From NCBI GenBank assembly GCA_004835665.1, contig RBKR01000011.1, positions 682,001-746,000 on the forward strand: a DNA stretch of 64,000 nucleotides. Reading direction: 5' to 3'. This document shows positions 1-9,806 of the stretch, one piece after another. Position 1 is the stretch's first letter, and each line of letters starts with the position of its first letter. Source of the DNA: Phoma sp. XZ068 (Eukaryota > Ascomycota > Dothideomycetes > Pleosporales > Didymellaceae). A program made the translations under genes and the position numbers. The notes below the pieces were generated by a model. The model saw only the letters and a list, made by a program, of their open reading frames with translations, did not search any database and had not been told where the DNA came from.

Positions 1-40
1 AAATTCATGTACGTGAAGCTGTTCATGACATGAAGCTGTT

Positions 41-157
41 CATGGATATGGAGGCTAATTCACAGACATGGAGGCTAATTCACAGACATGGAGGCTAATT
101 CACAGACATGGAGGCTAATTCACAGACATGGAGGCTAATTCACAGACATGGAGGCTG
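41..157. repeat. 20-bp tandem repeat (minisatellite)
   Basis: The unit cacagacatggaggctaatt occurs four times perfectly in a row at 61-140, with degenerate partial copies at 43-60 and 141-157. The edges carry a second short motif, gaagctgttcatg, at about 16-28, 32-44 and (as aaagctgttcatg) 165-177. So two related satellite words are interleaved. There are no variable spacers between units. The array lies about 170 bp beyond the stop of the C2/Munc13 gene and could be part of its 3' flank. The rest of 1-329 shows nothing else. Confidence 0.95.
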
Positions 158-329
158 TTCATAAAGCTGTTCATGGACATGGAAGCTGCAGCGCTCGGTG
201 GACGCCAGCGCTAGCATCATTATTATTAGATACTACCTAACAAACTGCACCAACGCCATGCAAACATAACCATGCAGAGGTATCTTAGGCAAACGAAAAA
301 GAGTCTACTCAAATGCGCGCCCAAACGTC

Positions 330-3300
330 CTATCGCCCGCGGCCCGCGCCTAGCCCTGTCATGCGACCACCACCAGCGTTCAAGCTCTGTCGTACAATCA
401 TCTCTGCGGCCTGCGCAGCGGCGAGTCGCTCCTATCCAATCCGTTAGCAACCACATCTCACATGCATACTCCATACAACATACCTTCTGTCGGCTTCGGT
501 CTTTCAGGTACCTCTCCGCCTCGGGCCTCATTCTCAATATCCTCAGTATCATGTCGTCGTTTGGCTCTGCTTGTGCTTCCTTTCTCTTCTCCTCCTTGGC
601 CTTCTTCATCGTACCCAAGTTCCTGCTTAACATGATGGTCTTGTGCTTCCGTGTTGGCATACCCACGAGCCCTGCAGCACCGCCAAACTGGTGGCCCATA
701 GCTGGTGGCGCAGATTGCCTGTTCAGCCTAGCCGATGCCTCCTGTTGTCTGCGTGCGCTGGCTCCCGCCATGGCTTCTGACGTGCGGACGAGGTCTTCCG
801 TGGATTCAAAGTAAAAGAAGTTGAGGTTTTGAAGTTCGTGATACTTGGGCGATTTGAGCACGTCCATGGGCACGCCTTCGACGTTGCCGTCCTCGTCGGC
901 AGCGTGGAAGAAATCAAAGAGCAGCTTGAGCCACTTGAAGACGATATCGAGCTCTTGCTGTGTCAGCGGACGCTGCTGAGACAACTTGTCGGAGAGGGGT
1001 GGGACGAGCAGCGATTCAATCGTTGCTAGCGCCTCCTTCCAAAGGCGCGTCATGACCATGATCATAGCAGCATCTGTGAGGGTCTGCTTCATGATGGCGA
1101 AATTCTCATCAAAGTATCTAAACAGAGGGTCAAGGGCTTGCGTGACATCCTGCTGCGTAGGACCCTGGATCACGGACTGCGGCCGAGCTGCACGGAAGTA
1201 GTTAGTAACTGAGGTTACCGAGATTCCCCGGTTCAACAAGGCTTTCAGCGTCCGTCGAGAAAGAGTATGGTTAATGAAAGACGAAAGCTGCATCTGTTAG
1301 CGGGTACAAATCAAGAGAGGGAGTGTGTGTATTACCTTGTCTGTGATCTTCCGGGTCATGTCTCGCTCAGTCCTCTTAAGTGTCCTGAACGATTTGCCAA
1401 AGTAGAACTGAATGTCGTCTCGCTCGCCTTCCATGCTCACACGCAACAACAAGCGCCCTTGAGTGTCGAGGTCTAGCCAGTACTCGCGCGGCATGTAGTC
1501 CCTGAAGTGTGACGGATCTAGCTTGAGCGAGGTTCGGCCAACACAGTCATGGTCGCCAAGCGTGTCCCAGTCCCAGATGGTAGCGACAATATTGAGCGGC
1601 CCGTTGGTGGTGATGTCGATTGTTTCGTCCCAACGCGGGTTGAGGTTGCCATAGATCACTCGTGTCTTTGCAAGACGCTTCTGATACTCATCGCCGAGGA
1701 CAACGTATGGGTCACTAAGACCGTTCATGTCGCATGCCTTGAGGTCCTCCGCTTCGATGATTTTAATCGTGAAAACGAAGTTGTTGTTTCGACTGCGCTG
1801 AGTTGGGGGTGGCGCGTACTTCTGAATAACCTCTGCACACGCATCCACTCCAATCTCACGCTCCAATTTGTCGAGCTGCTGCATGGCGTATTCGATGTTG
1901 TTGAGCTTGACGAGTGACTATGATGATTAGCATGCTGACTTCACGCTGCGGTTCTAAGACTTACCTCAGGCCAAAACTGGAATGGCACGACTGTTTCTTT
2001 CTGGGCATACAGGTCCTTGGCCAGAGACGCCCACTGCTGTGTTTTCGTCTGGCGTGCGGCAGCTTCTTGCTCTGGTGTCAAACGATCCATTTCCCGAGCA
2101 AACTTTTGCTCAACAAGATCACAGTATCTAGCCAGCGCGATGCCAATCGACTTGGACACTGCTGTCATGAACTTGGCATACTGGAGGTCTTCGTCCCAGT
2201 TCAACGCTACAATCTGCTCGATGCTCTGGTTGAAGGATCGGAAAATGTCTACGACTGAAACGCTGTGTCGTTCGTCATCAGCAGGAACAGGGTTCTGTGA
2301 TTGGATTTGAAACTGATCCGCCTTGAACGCATTGTCGACCCAGCCTATGAGGTTTGAATCAGTCATCTCGATCCATCGCCAGACAAACTCCTGCAGTAGA
2401 CCCTCAATATTGAATGCAAATCGACGGTTCGGCAGTGCATCGCTGTGTATACGACGAATCTCGACCATTTCCTTGTAGAGATCGAAGCCATCCTGTACCG
2501 GAACGTCCTCGCCCTTGGAGTGAGCGACGTCCATAATGCGCGAGACTATGTCTCTTGCATCCGTTGCATATGCAGGGAACATCTCTTCAACAAGGCACAT
2601 CATCGGGCTGACACCCATGATCTCAGGTGTTTTACGGTATCGTTTCTGAATCTTCTCACATAGCTTCACCACTGCTCGCCCAAGCTCGATGACGTGATAG
2701 AACTCCCAGTCCTCCTTGGTATCCGGAATGTTCTTAGCCAGCATCTCTCCGTACACATCTCCTGCTTTCCGTCGAAGAGATTGCCGCAGTTGCTCTGTGA
2801 ACTGATTCAGGGCTTCGTCGGGCGCATCGAATATGGGGTCTTCGTAAATGTGGCTCGTAATGATGTACATGATGGGACCTAGCGGTGGTGCTTTGGTGTC
2901 GTACACAAACATCATCAGCTCGAAGAGCTCACGTAGCAGGGCATCATGGAGTGATGACAGGATCTGCTGGTTGAGCATAAAGTCGTGCACAGTCCATCTC
3001 GAGCGATCTGATAGTACTTCGGTGACGGGCATCTGCATCATGCTCATCCTATTGGACTTTTTGTCCGTCGGTGGTGGCTCCTTTACAAAGTTGAAAGCTG
3101 CGTCTAGAGTGTCAAGATCCAGCTCTTGGTCGAGATACTTTTCTCGAATGACATCCAGGTACAGCATCATGCGCGAAGGCTGTTGCAATCTCCATCTGAG
3201 AGCAATCTCATTCAATAAGTCGTGTGACTGTTTGGAAAGGAGACCAGTGTAGTCGGTGGTTCCTTCGTTTTGTTGCGCGTCGGCCAGATCATATGTGAGT

Positions 3301-4562
3301 GCTTCTTTCACAATAGCGCGGTAGTAGCTGCGAGGGTCTGAAGGGATGAAGGTGTACGACTCGTCGCCGTTGGCCAGGTCGTCTCGCATACTGAGTCCAT
3401 CCATGGCCTGATCAATGCTATACGATGCGCCGCTTTCAGATGATTGCGAGCCTTGTCGGGAGCCCAAATCCACAGATGCGTTGTGGGATCTGAGCTGGGC
3501 GGCGGCGCCTTGGGAAGAGCCCTTTGCTAATTCCGGGTTTGCTTGCAAGAGTTCCATGATCAAGCGCGAAAGTTCGGGTGTTTCCTGGTTCTTCCACAGC
3601 TCGTATGCTTCCTCAGAGTCAAAGTCTTCCGTGTTCAGTGTCTTCTTTGTCATCAGACTTAGGTGAGTCTGGTATGTTTTGAGATCTTGCAGCGCTGCCC
3701 TCTCTGTCCAGGAGTCTTTGTGTCGGTTGATGTCCGCCTGCACGTCTGAGTAAGGCACGGAGAAGATGCGCGAGACAATCAAGACAAGCGGCATGTCTTT
3801 GACCTCGTAGGACCGTTCGACCAGCACCTCAATGGTTGTGCCTCCTTGGCCGCCATTGCGCTGGCTCTCGGCCGTCAGGTCTTGGTCGTGCACCAACAGC
3901 TTCTTCTCCATGGTCTGGAGGCGCTGCATCAGCTCGGGCCGGTCTCGCTGCCAGTCGTGGTCCCTCAGCGTGGAGCTGATCAGGCGAATGAAGAGGGCCA
4001 GGTGCCGGTCGACCATGAGCTTCCAGCTGTCGTCTCCTGGCTGCTTTCCCCGTTGCATTTCCTTTGTAGCATTGGAGAAGAACATCAGCACCAAGCCCTC
4101 CACCTTCCGGTCCTGTTCCATGTTCCGCCTCGCCTGCGGCTCCTTGAAAGCGTTCAAGAAGACGGCAAAGGTACGCTTGACGGACGGGTCCCGGAACTCG
4201 GGCATCTTCTCGGTGCCCATCAGGACCTTTGTCATGCGCTTCTCCAGCTCTCCCATGAAGCCATGTGGGAACTTGGTGCTCTTGGAGTCGCGTATCGAGG
4301 CGATTTCCTGGATGACGTTGGCGGCCGTGGTGGTGGAGACGCGCTGGACAGGCTTCGGGGCGGGCACATGCTGGATACGCTTCTGCCGTGGCTGGAGGAG
4401 GTAGTGGAGGTAGGCCACGCGGAGGGCGTAGAGGTAGGCGTCCTGGGCGGAGACGGGGCGCCTGCTCACGCGCGAGGTCGACGTCGCCGAAGCGTGTCGC
4501 TGCAGGCGTTCGCGGGTCTGGACGCTGTTGATGCGGCGGTTGCTGCTGCGTGTCGCGTCCAT
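330..4562 (-). CDS. C2 and Munc13-homology domain protein (Git1/Unc13-like)
   Basis: Four exons: 4562-1965, 1917-1336, 1293-484 and 431-330, with introns of 47, 42 and 52 bp, all in phase 0; 1363 residues. The long first exon carries the fungal/plant Munc13-homology region (DUF810). Residues about 910-1040 form a C2 domain with the calcium-loop signatures SDPYVVL and DWD. Residues after about 1060 form a second Munc13-homology region, followed by a Lys/Arg-rich tail. Family members dock or prime vesicles at membranes; the fission yeast relative Git1 acts in glucose/cAMP signalling. I chose the Met at 4562 because the in-frame extension to a Met at 4739 is Pro/Cys-rich and reads like leader. 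The last exon (33 codons) is short and its acceptor is inferred from the ERLAAAQAAE continuation. Family very sure; start uncertain. Confidence 0.9.
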
Positions 4563-5448
4563 GGCTGCAGTGTCGTGGGGGGCGAGGGTGCCGTTGGGCG
4601 CATGCGCTGGTCGAGCTGGCGGTCTGCAGCCGTACGGGGGCGGGTGGCAGGTGCGGTGCAAGCAGCGGGGCCGTTCCTTCTCCTTGCAGCTGCTCTGGTT
4701 GCTCTGCAGACAGCCCGGGGGGTTCGGCGTCGTGGCCACGCTTGTCCACTTGTTGGTGGGAGACTCGGGCGTGAGGGCGTGGCGGGAGCTTCACGGAACG
4801 GTGGGCGGCTGCGTCACGTCGATGGGCATGCAGCAAACGGCAATCAGACCATGAAACAGCTTTTTAATTAGCCCTCGTCACGGCAATTACACTACGCGGC
4901 GTGACGATGCCAGCAATACGATGGCAGAGCCCCAGTGGAGGAGCCGCACGCCTTCGCTCCCTGCAGCGATCGTTGGGCACCCTCCCCTCGCCGTGTTTAC
5001 CATGTCGCAGCGGGTCCCGCACGCACATGCAACCCTGAGGCAGCGGGTGCCAGCATCATGACATCGCACGTGCGCCACACGCCTGTCGAGCCACCCAGGC
5101 AGTGCCATGCGCGCCTGAGTCCATGCGGCCCACCGACGCCAGCAGCCCCGTGCTGCCCCGTTGCCAGCCATGCCCTCGTTCGGCCGCTGCCTGGACGTTG
5201 CGCACAAGGGGGGTGTGGTCGCCGGCAAGGCTGAAGTGCCGAGGCCGCTGACGCTGACGCCGACGCGCCTCGCGACCTCGCGAGCCACCCTTTCACATGC
5301 GCACGACATGTCACTGTGCTGTGCCGCCATACTTAGCACGCAGCTACTCTACTTCTGAGACGGCCTCGACAGCGCGCCGCGACACATACGCTCTGCACCC
5401 TCAATCCACACAACACCGCCGCAGACAACCCCAGCTCCGCCCGCCGCA
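4563..5448. promoter_or_regulatory. Divergent promoter region, C2/Munc13 and bHLH genes
   Basis: GC-rich intergenic DNA between two divergent genes. A perfect E-box CACGTG lies at 5067-5072 and a UASINO-like site at 5290-5300. Open frames here overlap on both strands and have the Arg/Pro/Ala-rich look of GC-rich leader, so I call no gene. Confidence 0.6.
5290..5300 (+). promoter_or_regulatory. UASINO/ICRE-like element
   Basis: The 11-mer CTTTCACATGC matches 10 of 11 positions of the yeast inositol/choline-responsive element TYTTCACATGY, the site bound by Ino2-Ino4. It sits 149 bp before the start codon of the Ino4-like bHLH gene, which would fit autoregulation. A chance match cannot be excluded for one copy. 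Confidence 0.4.
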
Positions 5449-5817
5449 ATGGGTTCGCAGAGCCCCACCAACGCAAACGACCGCCCGCGCCTGACGGAGG
5501 CCCAGAAGAAGGAGAACCATATTCGCTCAGAGCAAAAGCGCCGCGAAGCCATCCGCGAGGGATTCGACCGCCTGGCATCCATCGTGCCTGGCATGGAAGG
5601 CCAAGGCCGGAGCGAGGCGGTTGTGCTGGAGGCCACAATCAAGTACATGCGCGAGAAGATTGTGGAGCGCCAGAAGATCATCGCAGATGCACACGCCCAA
5701 GGCATAGACACCTCAGCATGGGACCTGCCCAAGGAGACACTGGACGCTTGCGCAGCCCAACTGCAAAGGACAAAGGATGAGGAAGCCCAGATGAACGGCA
5801 TGAACGGAAAGAGCTAG
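5449..5817 (+). CDS. bHLH transcription factor, Ino4-like
   Basis: A single exon of 122 residues. The basic-helix-loop-helix spans about residues 22-75. The basic part reads NHIRSEQKRREAIREGF, with the His, Glu and Arg residues that contact an E-box (H-x3-E-x2-RR). A loop with GMEGQGRSEAVV follows, then a second helix running into a short leucine-poor coil. The arrangement and the SEQKRRE core resemble Ino4, the yeast dimer partner of Ino2 that switches on phospholipid genes; it could equally be another small Max-like factor. The protein is almost nothing but the domain, so it probably works as a heterodimer. An Ino-type box 149 bp upstream hints at self-control. The next gene downstream is 380 bp away on the same strand. 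Confidence 0.9.
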   Translation: MGSQSPTNANDRPRLTEAQKKENHIRSEQKRREAIREGFDRLASIVPGMEGQGRSEAVVLEATIKYMREKIVERQKIIADAHAQGIDTSAWDLPKETLDACAAQLQRTKDEEAQMNGMNGKS

Positions 5818-6197
5818 GATGTCGAGGCCAGGCAATCACATCAGGAGGAGCAGACACAGCCTCTGTGGACATATCTGCCTGCACCTGTTCATGCGTTTGA
5901 CGCGCAGAGAGCGAAGCACCCTGCAGAACGTCTTGAATGGAATGAGGACTCAAGAAGGACTCGGGGTTGGCCGCGTGTGGATCTGCGTGCCCGTGGCCAT
6001 AGGGAAGGCTTGCACTCTGTACAAAGGGTACCATCGTCCCGCAGCTCGCGTGGCTGCGACTGGCCGCGGCTGGTCATCATCACGAACCTACATTCACCGG
6101 GCACGGACCGCAACCCTTATCGATAAGCTCTGCACAAAAATGTTCCCCACGTTCACATGCATGCACACGCCTTGCTTAGACCTCACACATATACAAC
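5818..6197. other. Intergenic, bHLH to HPM1
   Basis: 380 bp between two same-strand genes: the 3' flank of the bHLH gene and the promoter of the methyltransferase. I see no motif that I would defend. Confidence 0.5.
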
Positions 6198-7349
6198 ATG
6201 GCTTTTAGCTTCGGCTTCTCCGGCGACGACATAGAAGAAGACCCAAATGATGTGGTTCCTTCTACGCAAGAGACAAGGGCCCCAGGCGCCGACGTACCGC
6301 CCCCGATCGCAGCCGGAGCGCATGACTTAGATGAGCTGGTACGTAGACAATCTTGAATGAACGTGGCCAAGCAAATCCAAATTTTGCATGTCGTACTCGT
6401 TGTAGTAGCCCTCGCTAACATACCCCAGCTAGGCAGCCTCCCAGACAAATTATCATTCTCTAATCTAACCCTTACATCACCCAAAGGCTTCACCACGCGC
6501 CTCCCTAGGCGCGAAATCTTCGATGTGCGTGTCCAACTCATGGCCGAAGATGACGGCTCTTCAGGAAACGTGCTCGCCGGACTCGAAAACACTGACCTCC
6601 AAACCAATGTGTACGAAGGCGGGTACAAGACCTGGGAGTGTAGTCTCGACCTTATCAAGTTTCTTCTCGACCGTGGACCTCGGAAAGATCTGGATGATTT
6701 GGTCAGGGTCAACCATGTGGTTGAGCTGGGCTGTGGCTCTGCTGTGCCGTCACTATTACTATTCCAGTACGCTCTGAAGAATCAGCTGAGCATGATCTTC
6801 ACACTGGCAGACTACAACGCAGATGTCATACGCCTCGTTACCCTTCCCAATCTTGTTCTTGCATGGGCAGCCACACTATCCCCAGAAGACAACGCAAAGC
6901 TGCTTCCAGACGGCAACCCATTACTTGACACAGAAGAGGAGCACGGCGATCTGTACCTCACGCCAGAGATTCTGGCTGCATTCAAGCAGCAACTCCAGTC
7001 CACAGGCCTCACCATCAACCTCCTCTCCGGATCTTGGACACCGACAAGCAAGTTCCTGGACTTGGTCCCATCTGCGCCAGAACTCGATACTTTTATCCTC
7101 GGCTCCGAGACCATCTATTCCCCCGCTTCTCTCACCGCGTTCGCCGAGACGATTGTAGCGCTGATGAGCCGAGTCAAGACAGGCAAAGCGATTGTGGCGG
7201 CGAAGAGGGTGTACTTTGGCGTTGGCGGCAGTGTCGATGCATTTAGGGAAGAGTGTGCAAATCGCGGGGCGGTGGCATATGAGATGGAGTTTGAGGGGTT
7301 GGAAACGGGCGGGGTGAGGAGGTGTTTACTTGAGGTGCAGATGTGCTGA
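6198..7349 (+). CDS. HPM1: Protein-histidine N-methyltransferase Hpm1
   Basis: Two exons, 6198-6338 and 6429-7349 (90-bp phase-0 intron), 353 residues. The N terminus MAFSFGFSGDDIEEDP matches the MSFSFGF start of yeast Hpm1, which fixes the start. YEGGYKTWECSLDL is followed by SAM motif I, VVELGCGSAVPSLL, at about residue 144, then LADYNADVIRLVTLPNL and SGSW. GSETIYSP precedes a C-terminal GVGGSVDAF segment. These are the landmarks of the Hpm1/METTL18 seven-beta-strand family, which methylates a histidine on ribosomal protein uL3 and affects 60S assembly and elongation. Length fits the family. Its 3' end faces a convergent gene 210 bp away. Confidence 0.95.
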
Positions 7350-7471
7350 TACAGGGCGCAATCTCTCACTGCAGCAGGTAGTCTAAGAACAAATTAATGA
7401 ACATGACAACAAGTTGTATCAGAAGACAATGACAACAAGATAATCGTCACGAGACGATGGCAATGAGATAA

Positions 7472-7477
7472 AATAAA
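7472..7477 (+). terminator. Candidate poly(A) signal AATAAA
   Basis: AATAAA lies about 120 bp past the HPM1 stop in the 210-bp convergent gap. Fungal poly(A) signals are loose, so this is suggestive only. Confidence 0.35.
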
Positions 7478-7559
7478 GGGTATCTACACACATTCTACGC
7501 TATGGGATATCCATTAACTCAGGCAATTCAATCGCAACGCAGCAACAATTTAATCAGTC

Positions 7560-9284
7560 CTAGTTGGCCCTCACAGTAACAGTCGGTGCAGGCAACTCAC
7601 GGGCTCCTTCATCCCCGCCCCTGACCAACCTCCTATACGTCTCTCCCTCCACCCTCATACTCTCGCCCCTCGCCCTCCTCAACCGATCAACCCCCTTGTC
7701 GATCAAGTCCAAATGATACGTCATCGGCAGCCCTTCCCTCCATCCCAAGACCTCAGGTGCTGCAACACCTTCTCGCAAGTTCTCCAATTCAGCTTGGATC
7801 TCTCTAAGCTTCAAAAGTGTCTCGGAGACGTGGTTGAGTGCTTTCCTGCGGTACGCCGAGATATTCTTTAGGAGGTGGAGTTGCTTATTGTGCGCCTTTA
7901 CTTTTGCGTTGTTCCCCCCAAGCTTGGTCCAGAGTTGAGCAAGGAGTTCCTCCTGGTTTCTGGTAATGGTTGCATCGTCGTTTGTGGCGATTTGGTAGAT
8001 AGTGTCTAGCCTCTCATCTAGGTTTTGTAGCACAGAGAGCAGGGCGACGGCAGTATCGATGAGCTTGGTAATCTCTTCCTTGTTCTTGGTCACATGGAGA
8101 GAGTACTGGTCGAACACACGTTGTTGCAGCGTTGGTGGTGGTGCGATGAAGGGGCGGGTGAGCGCACCATAAACGCGGTCAAGGGCTCCGTAGGACGCCT
8201 CCTGCTCGGAGATACCTGAAAGAACAGCCCTTGTCCAGGTATTTGTTGCGATGATCCGGTCCACGGTTGCGCCGATGCGCGAGTTGTAACGCGACAAGTC
8301 TATAGAGGCTTCATTGGCCGTGAGCACGAAGTTTTCAAACTCCAAATCGAGCTGATGTCGCGAGGGAAGGCGTGAGTGGCGGACTAGCGTGCGCAGGTCG
8401 CGTATAGCAATCTCAGAGTCCTTGATGGTAGATGGGAGTGTTGACGTGTCTTTGGATGCATCCAAAATCTCCTCGAGACCTGACTGCGCGTCCAGAAGAC
8501 CCTCAAAGTCTACGCGCGGATCATCGTAAGTGCCAGCTGCGCAGAAAGGCACAATATAGGACGATCCAGGGATGAGACAAACAGGCGACAACGCGGCCGT
8601 GATGCCAGAGCGAAAAGAGCCAACAGCCCATTGAATGCTGAATACGAGCACCATCACGGCTAGCACAAGGCCGAACAAAGGTTGCAAATTGCCCATCGCG
8701 TGGCCTAGGACGCCAATGAGGTAGCGACCTACGGGAGACACAAAATTATCATAGAAGAGACTGAGATAGTGCAAGATGGTGGGGCTTGGCTGTTGTTCAG
8801 CAGGCGCGAGGCTTGGCTGGACTCTTGTTGGAGTGTATGAGGTAGAAGAGCGATCGGACGTCCGCAGATGAGGGGTCTTATTCCGTATGTTCCTGCTGCG
8901 TACCTGCGACCTGCGTGACGGGGAGCCATTTGAGGAGTGCAGCGAGCTGTCCAATTTTGGCATAATAAAGCTGGGGCCCTGTTGTTCTGGTTGTGCCAGA
9001 GGCTGGGCAGGCTTCAGAGGCCGCGGAGTTCGGTCAAGGTCGGACGATCTCAAGCTCCTAGCAAGTGTCTCCTTTGGGAGGATTCCAGACAAAGGGCTTT
9101 GTCCATGAGCGGGAGGCGGTGCATTGATATCTGCCTGCTGTGCGACTTCATTGTCTGATGGTTCCAGTTCGATCTCACTGTGATTTGCAGTCGAGGCGCC
9201 GTCGGTAGAATCATTAGCATCATCCCAGCTATCACCAAGACTGGCTCTGAGCTTCCTTCGTGAGCCTTTGCTGCGCTTTGCCAT
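7560..9284 (-). CDS. Conserved fungal single-pass membrane coiled-coil protein
   Basis: A single exon of 574 residues from the Met at 9284. That start opens with a basic MAKRSKGSRRKLRAS segment; an upstream Met at 9389 would add 35 weakly plausible residues. Residues 1-165 are polar, Ser/Pro-rich and probably disordered. A hydrophobic stretch, FGLVLAVMVLVFSIQWAVGSF, at about 203-224 is the only membrane segment. The remaining 350 residues are helical and rich in heptad-like Leu/Ile patterns, with no catalytic motif. This layout suits a nuclear-envelope or ER protein with a large helical lumenal or cytosolic domain, but I cannot name a family. Convergent with HPM1 and divergent from the mitochondrial ThrRS gene. 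Confidence 0.85.
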   Translation of the reverse strand: MAKRSKGSRRKLRASLGDSWDDANDSTDGASTANHSEIELEPSDNEVAQQADINAPPPAHGQSPLSGILPKETLARSLRSSDLDRTPRPLKPAQPLAQPEQQGPSFIMPKLDSSLHSSNGSPSRRSQVRSRNIRNKTPHLRTSDRSSTSYTPTRVQPSLAPAEQQPSPTILHYLSLFYDNFVSPVGRYLIGVLGHAMGNLQPLFGLVLAVMVLVFSIQWAVGSFRSGITAALSPVCLIPGSSYIVPFCAAGTYDDPRVDFEGLLDAQSGLEEILDASKDTSTLPSTIKDSEIAIRDLRTLVRHSRLPSRHQLDLEFENFVLTANEASIDLSRYNSRIGATVDRIIATNTWTRAVLSGISEQEASYGALDRVYGALTRPFIAPPPTLQQRVFDQYSLHVTKNKEEITKLIDTAVALLSVLQNLDERLDTIYQIATNDDATITRNQEELLAQLWTKLGGNNAKVKAHNKQLHLLKNISAYRRKALNHVSETLLKLREIQAELENLREGVAAPEVLGWREGLPMTYHLDLIDKGVDRLRRARGESMRVEGETYRRLVRGGDEGARELPAPTVTVRAN

Positions 9285-9806
9285 GCTTCGGATCCTTAGA
9301 CGAGGGAGATGGGCCAGGTGCGGGCCGTTGTCTCGGTAGGTGAATACGCGCTTGCAAGCAGTTGGCGTGCTCTGGTACAGAGGATACACTAGTAATACTC
9401 GATTCTCAAGGGGAAGACAAACAAGCGGGGAACAAGCAACAACAAGGCCAGGGCAACAATGAAGCAGGGGGCGTTGGGTGCAGGCGGCGGGAGTGAAGGG
9501 CTGCCACCGCCACTACACACTCATGTTCTGACGTAGCCGCCTGCCAATCAGGCTTCACCAGGCAACACGGCATGCTTTCGTCGATTCTAGTCAATGAGCA
9601 GCGTCCATGGCGAAGACTTTGCGAACAATGCACCGCCGGCTCAGGACAATCTCTGGAGCAGCAATTGTTTGTACACGTCGTAGACGATCGGGCCGCACGG
9701 CGCCGGAGCTCAGGGCAAGTCGTTGTGGCTGGTGGGTGCCAAGGCGCCAGCTCGGAAAGAGCAGCTGTGCCTTCGGCAGCCCATGTGCAGCCTGCCAGTC
9801 GTCTCG
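9285..9806. promoter_or_regulatory. Divergent promoter, membrane protein and ThrRS genes
   Basis: 522 bp between divergent starts, GC-rich, with many overlapping Arg/Ala-rich frames of no coding quality. I see no clear TATA box. The ThrRS reading frame stays open upstream of the chosen start to 9723. Confidence 0.5.

Noticed and set aside
41..157. CRISPR-like array
   Set aside because: Units are directly adjacent with no spacers; a eukaryotic minisatellite.
3829..4871. Long frames on both strands over the 5' half of the C2/Munc13 gene (335 and 341 codons)
   Set aside because: Shadows of the real frame in GC-rich coding DNA; the conserved family sequence is in the third frame.
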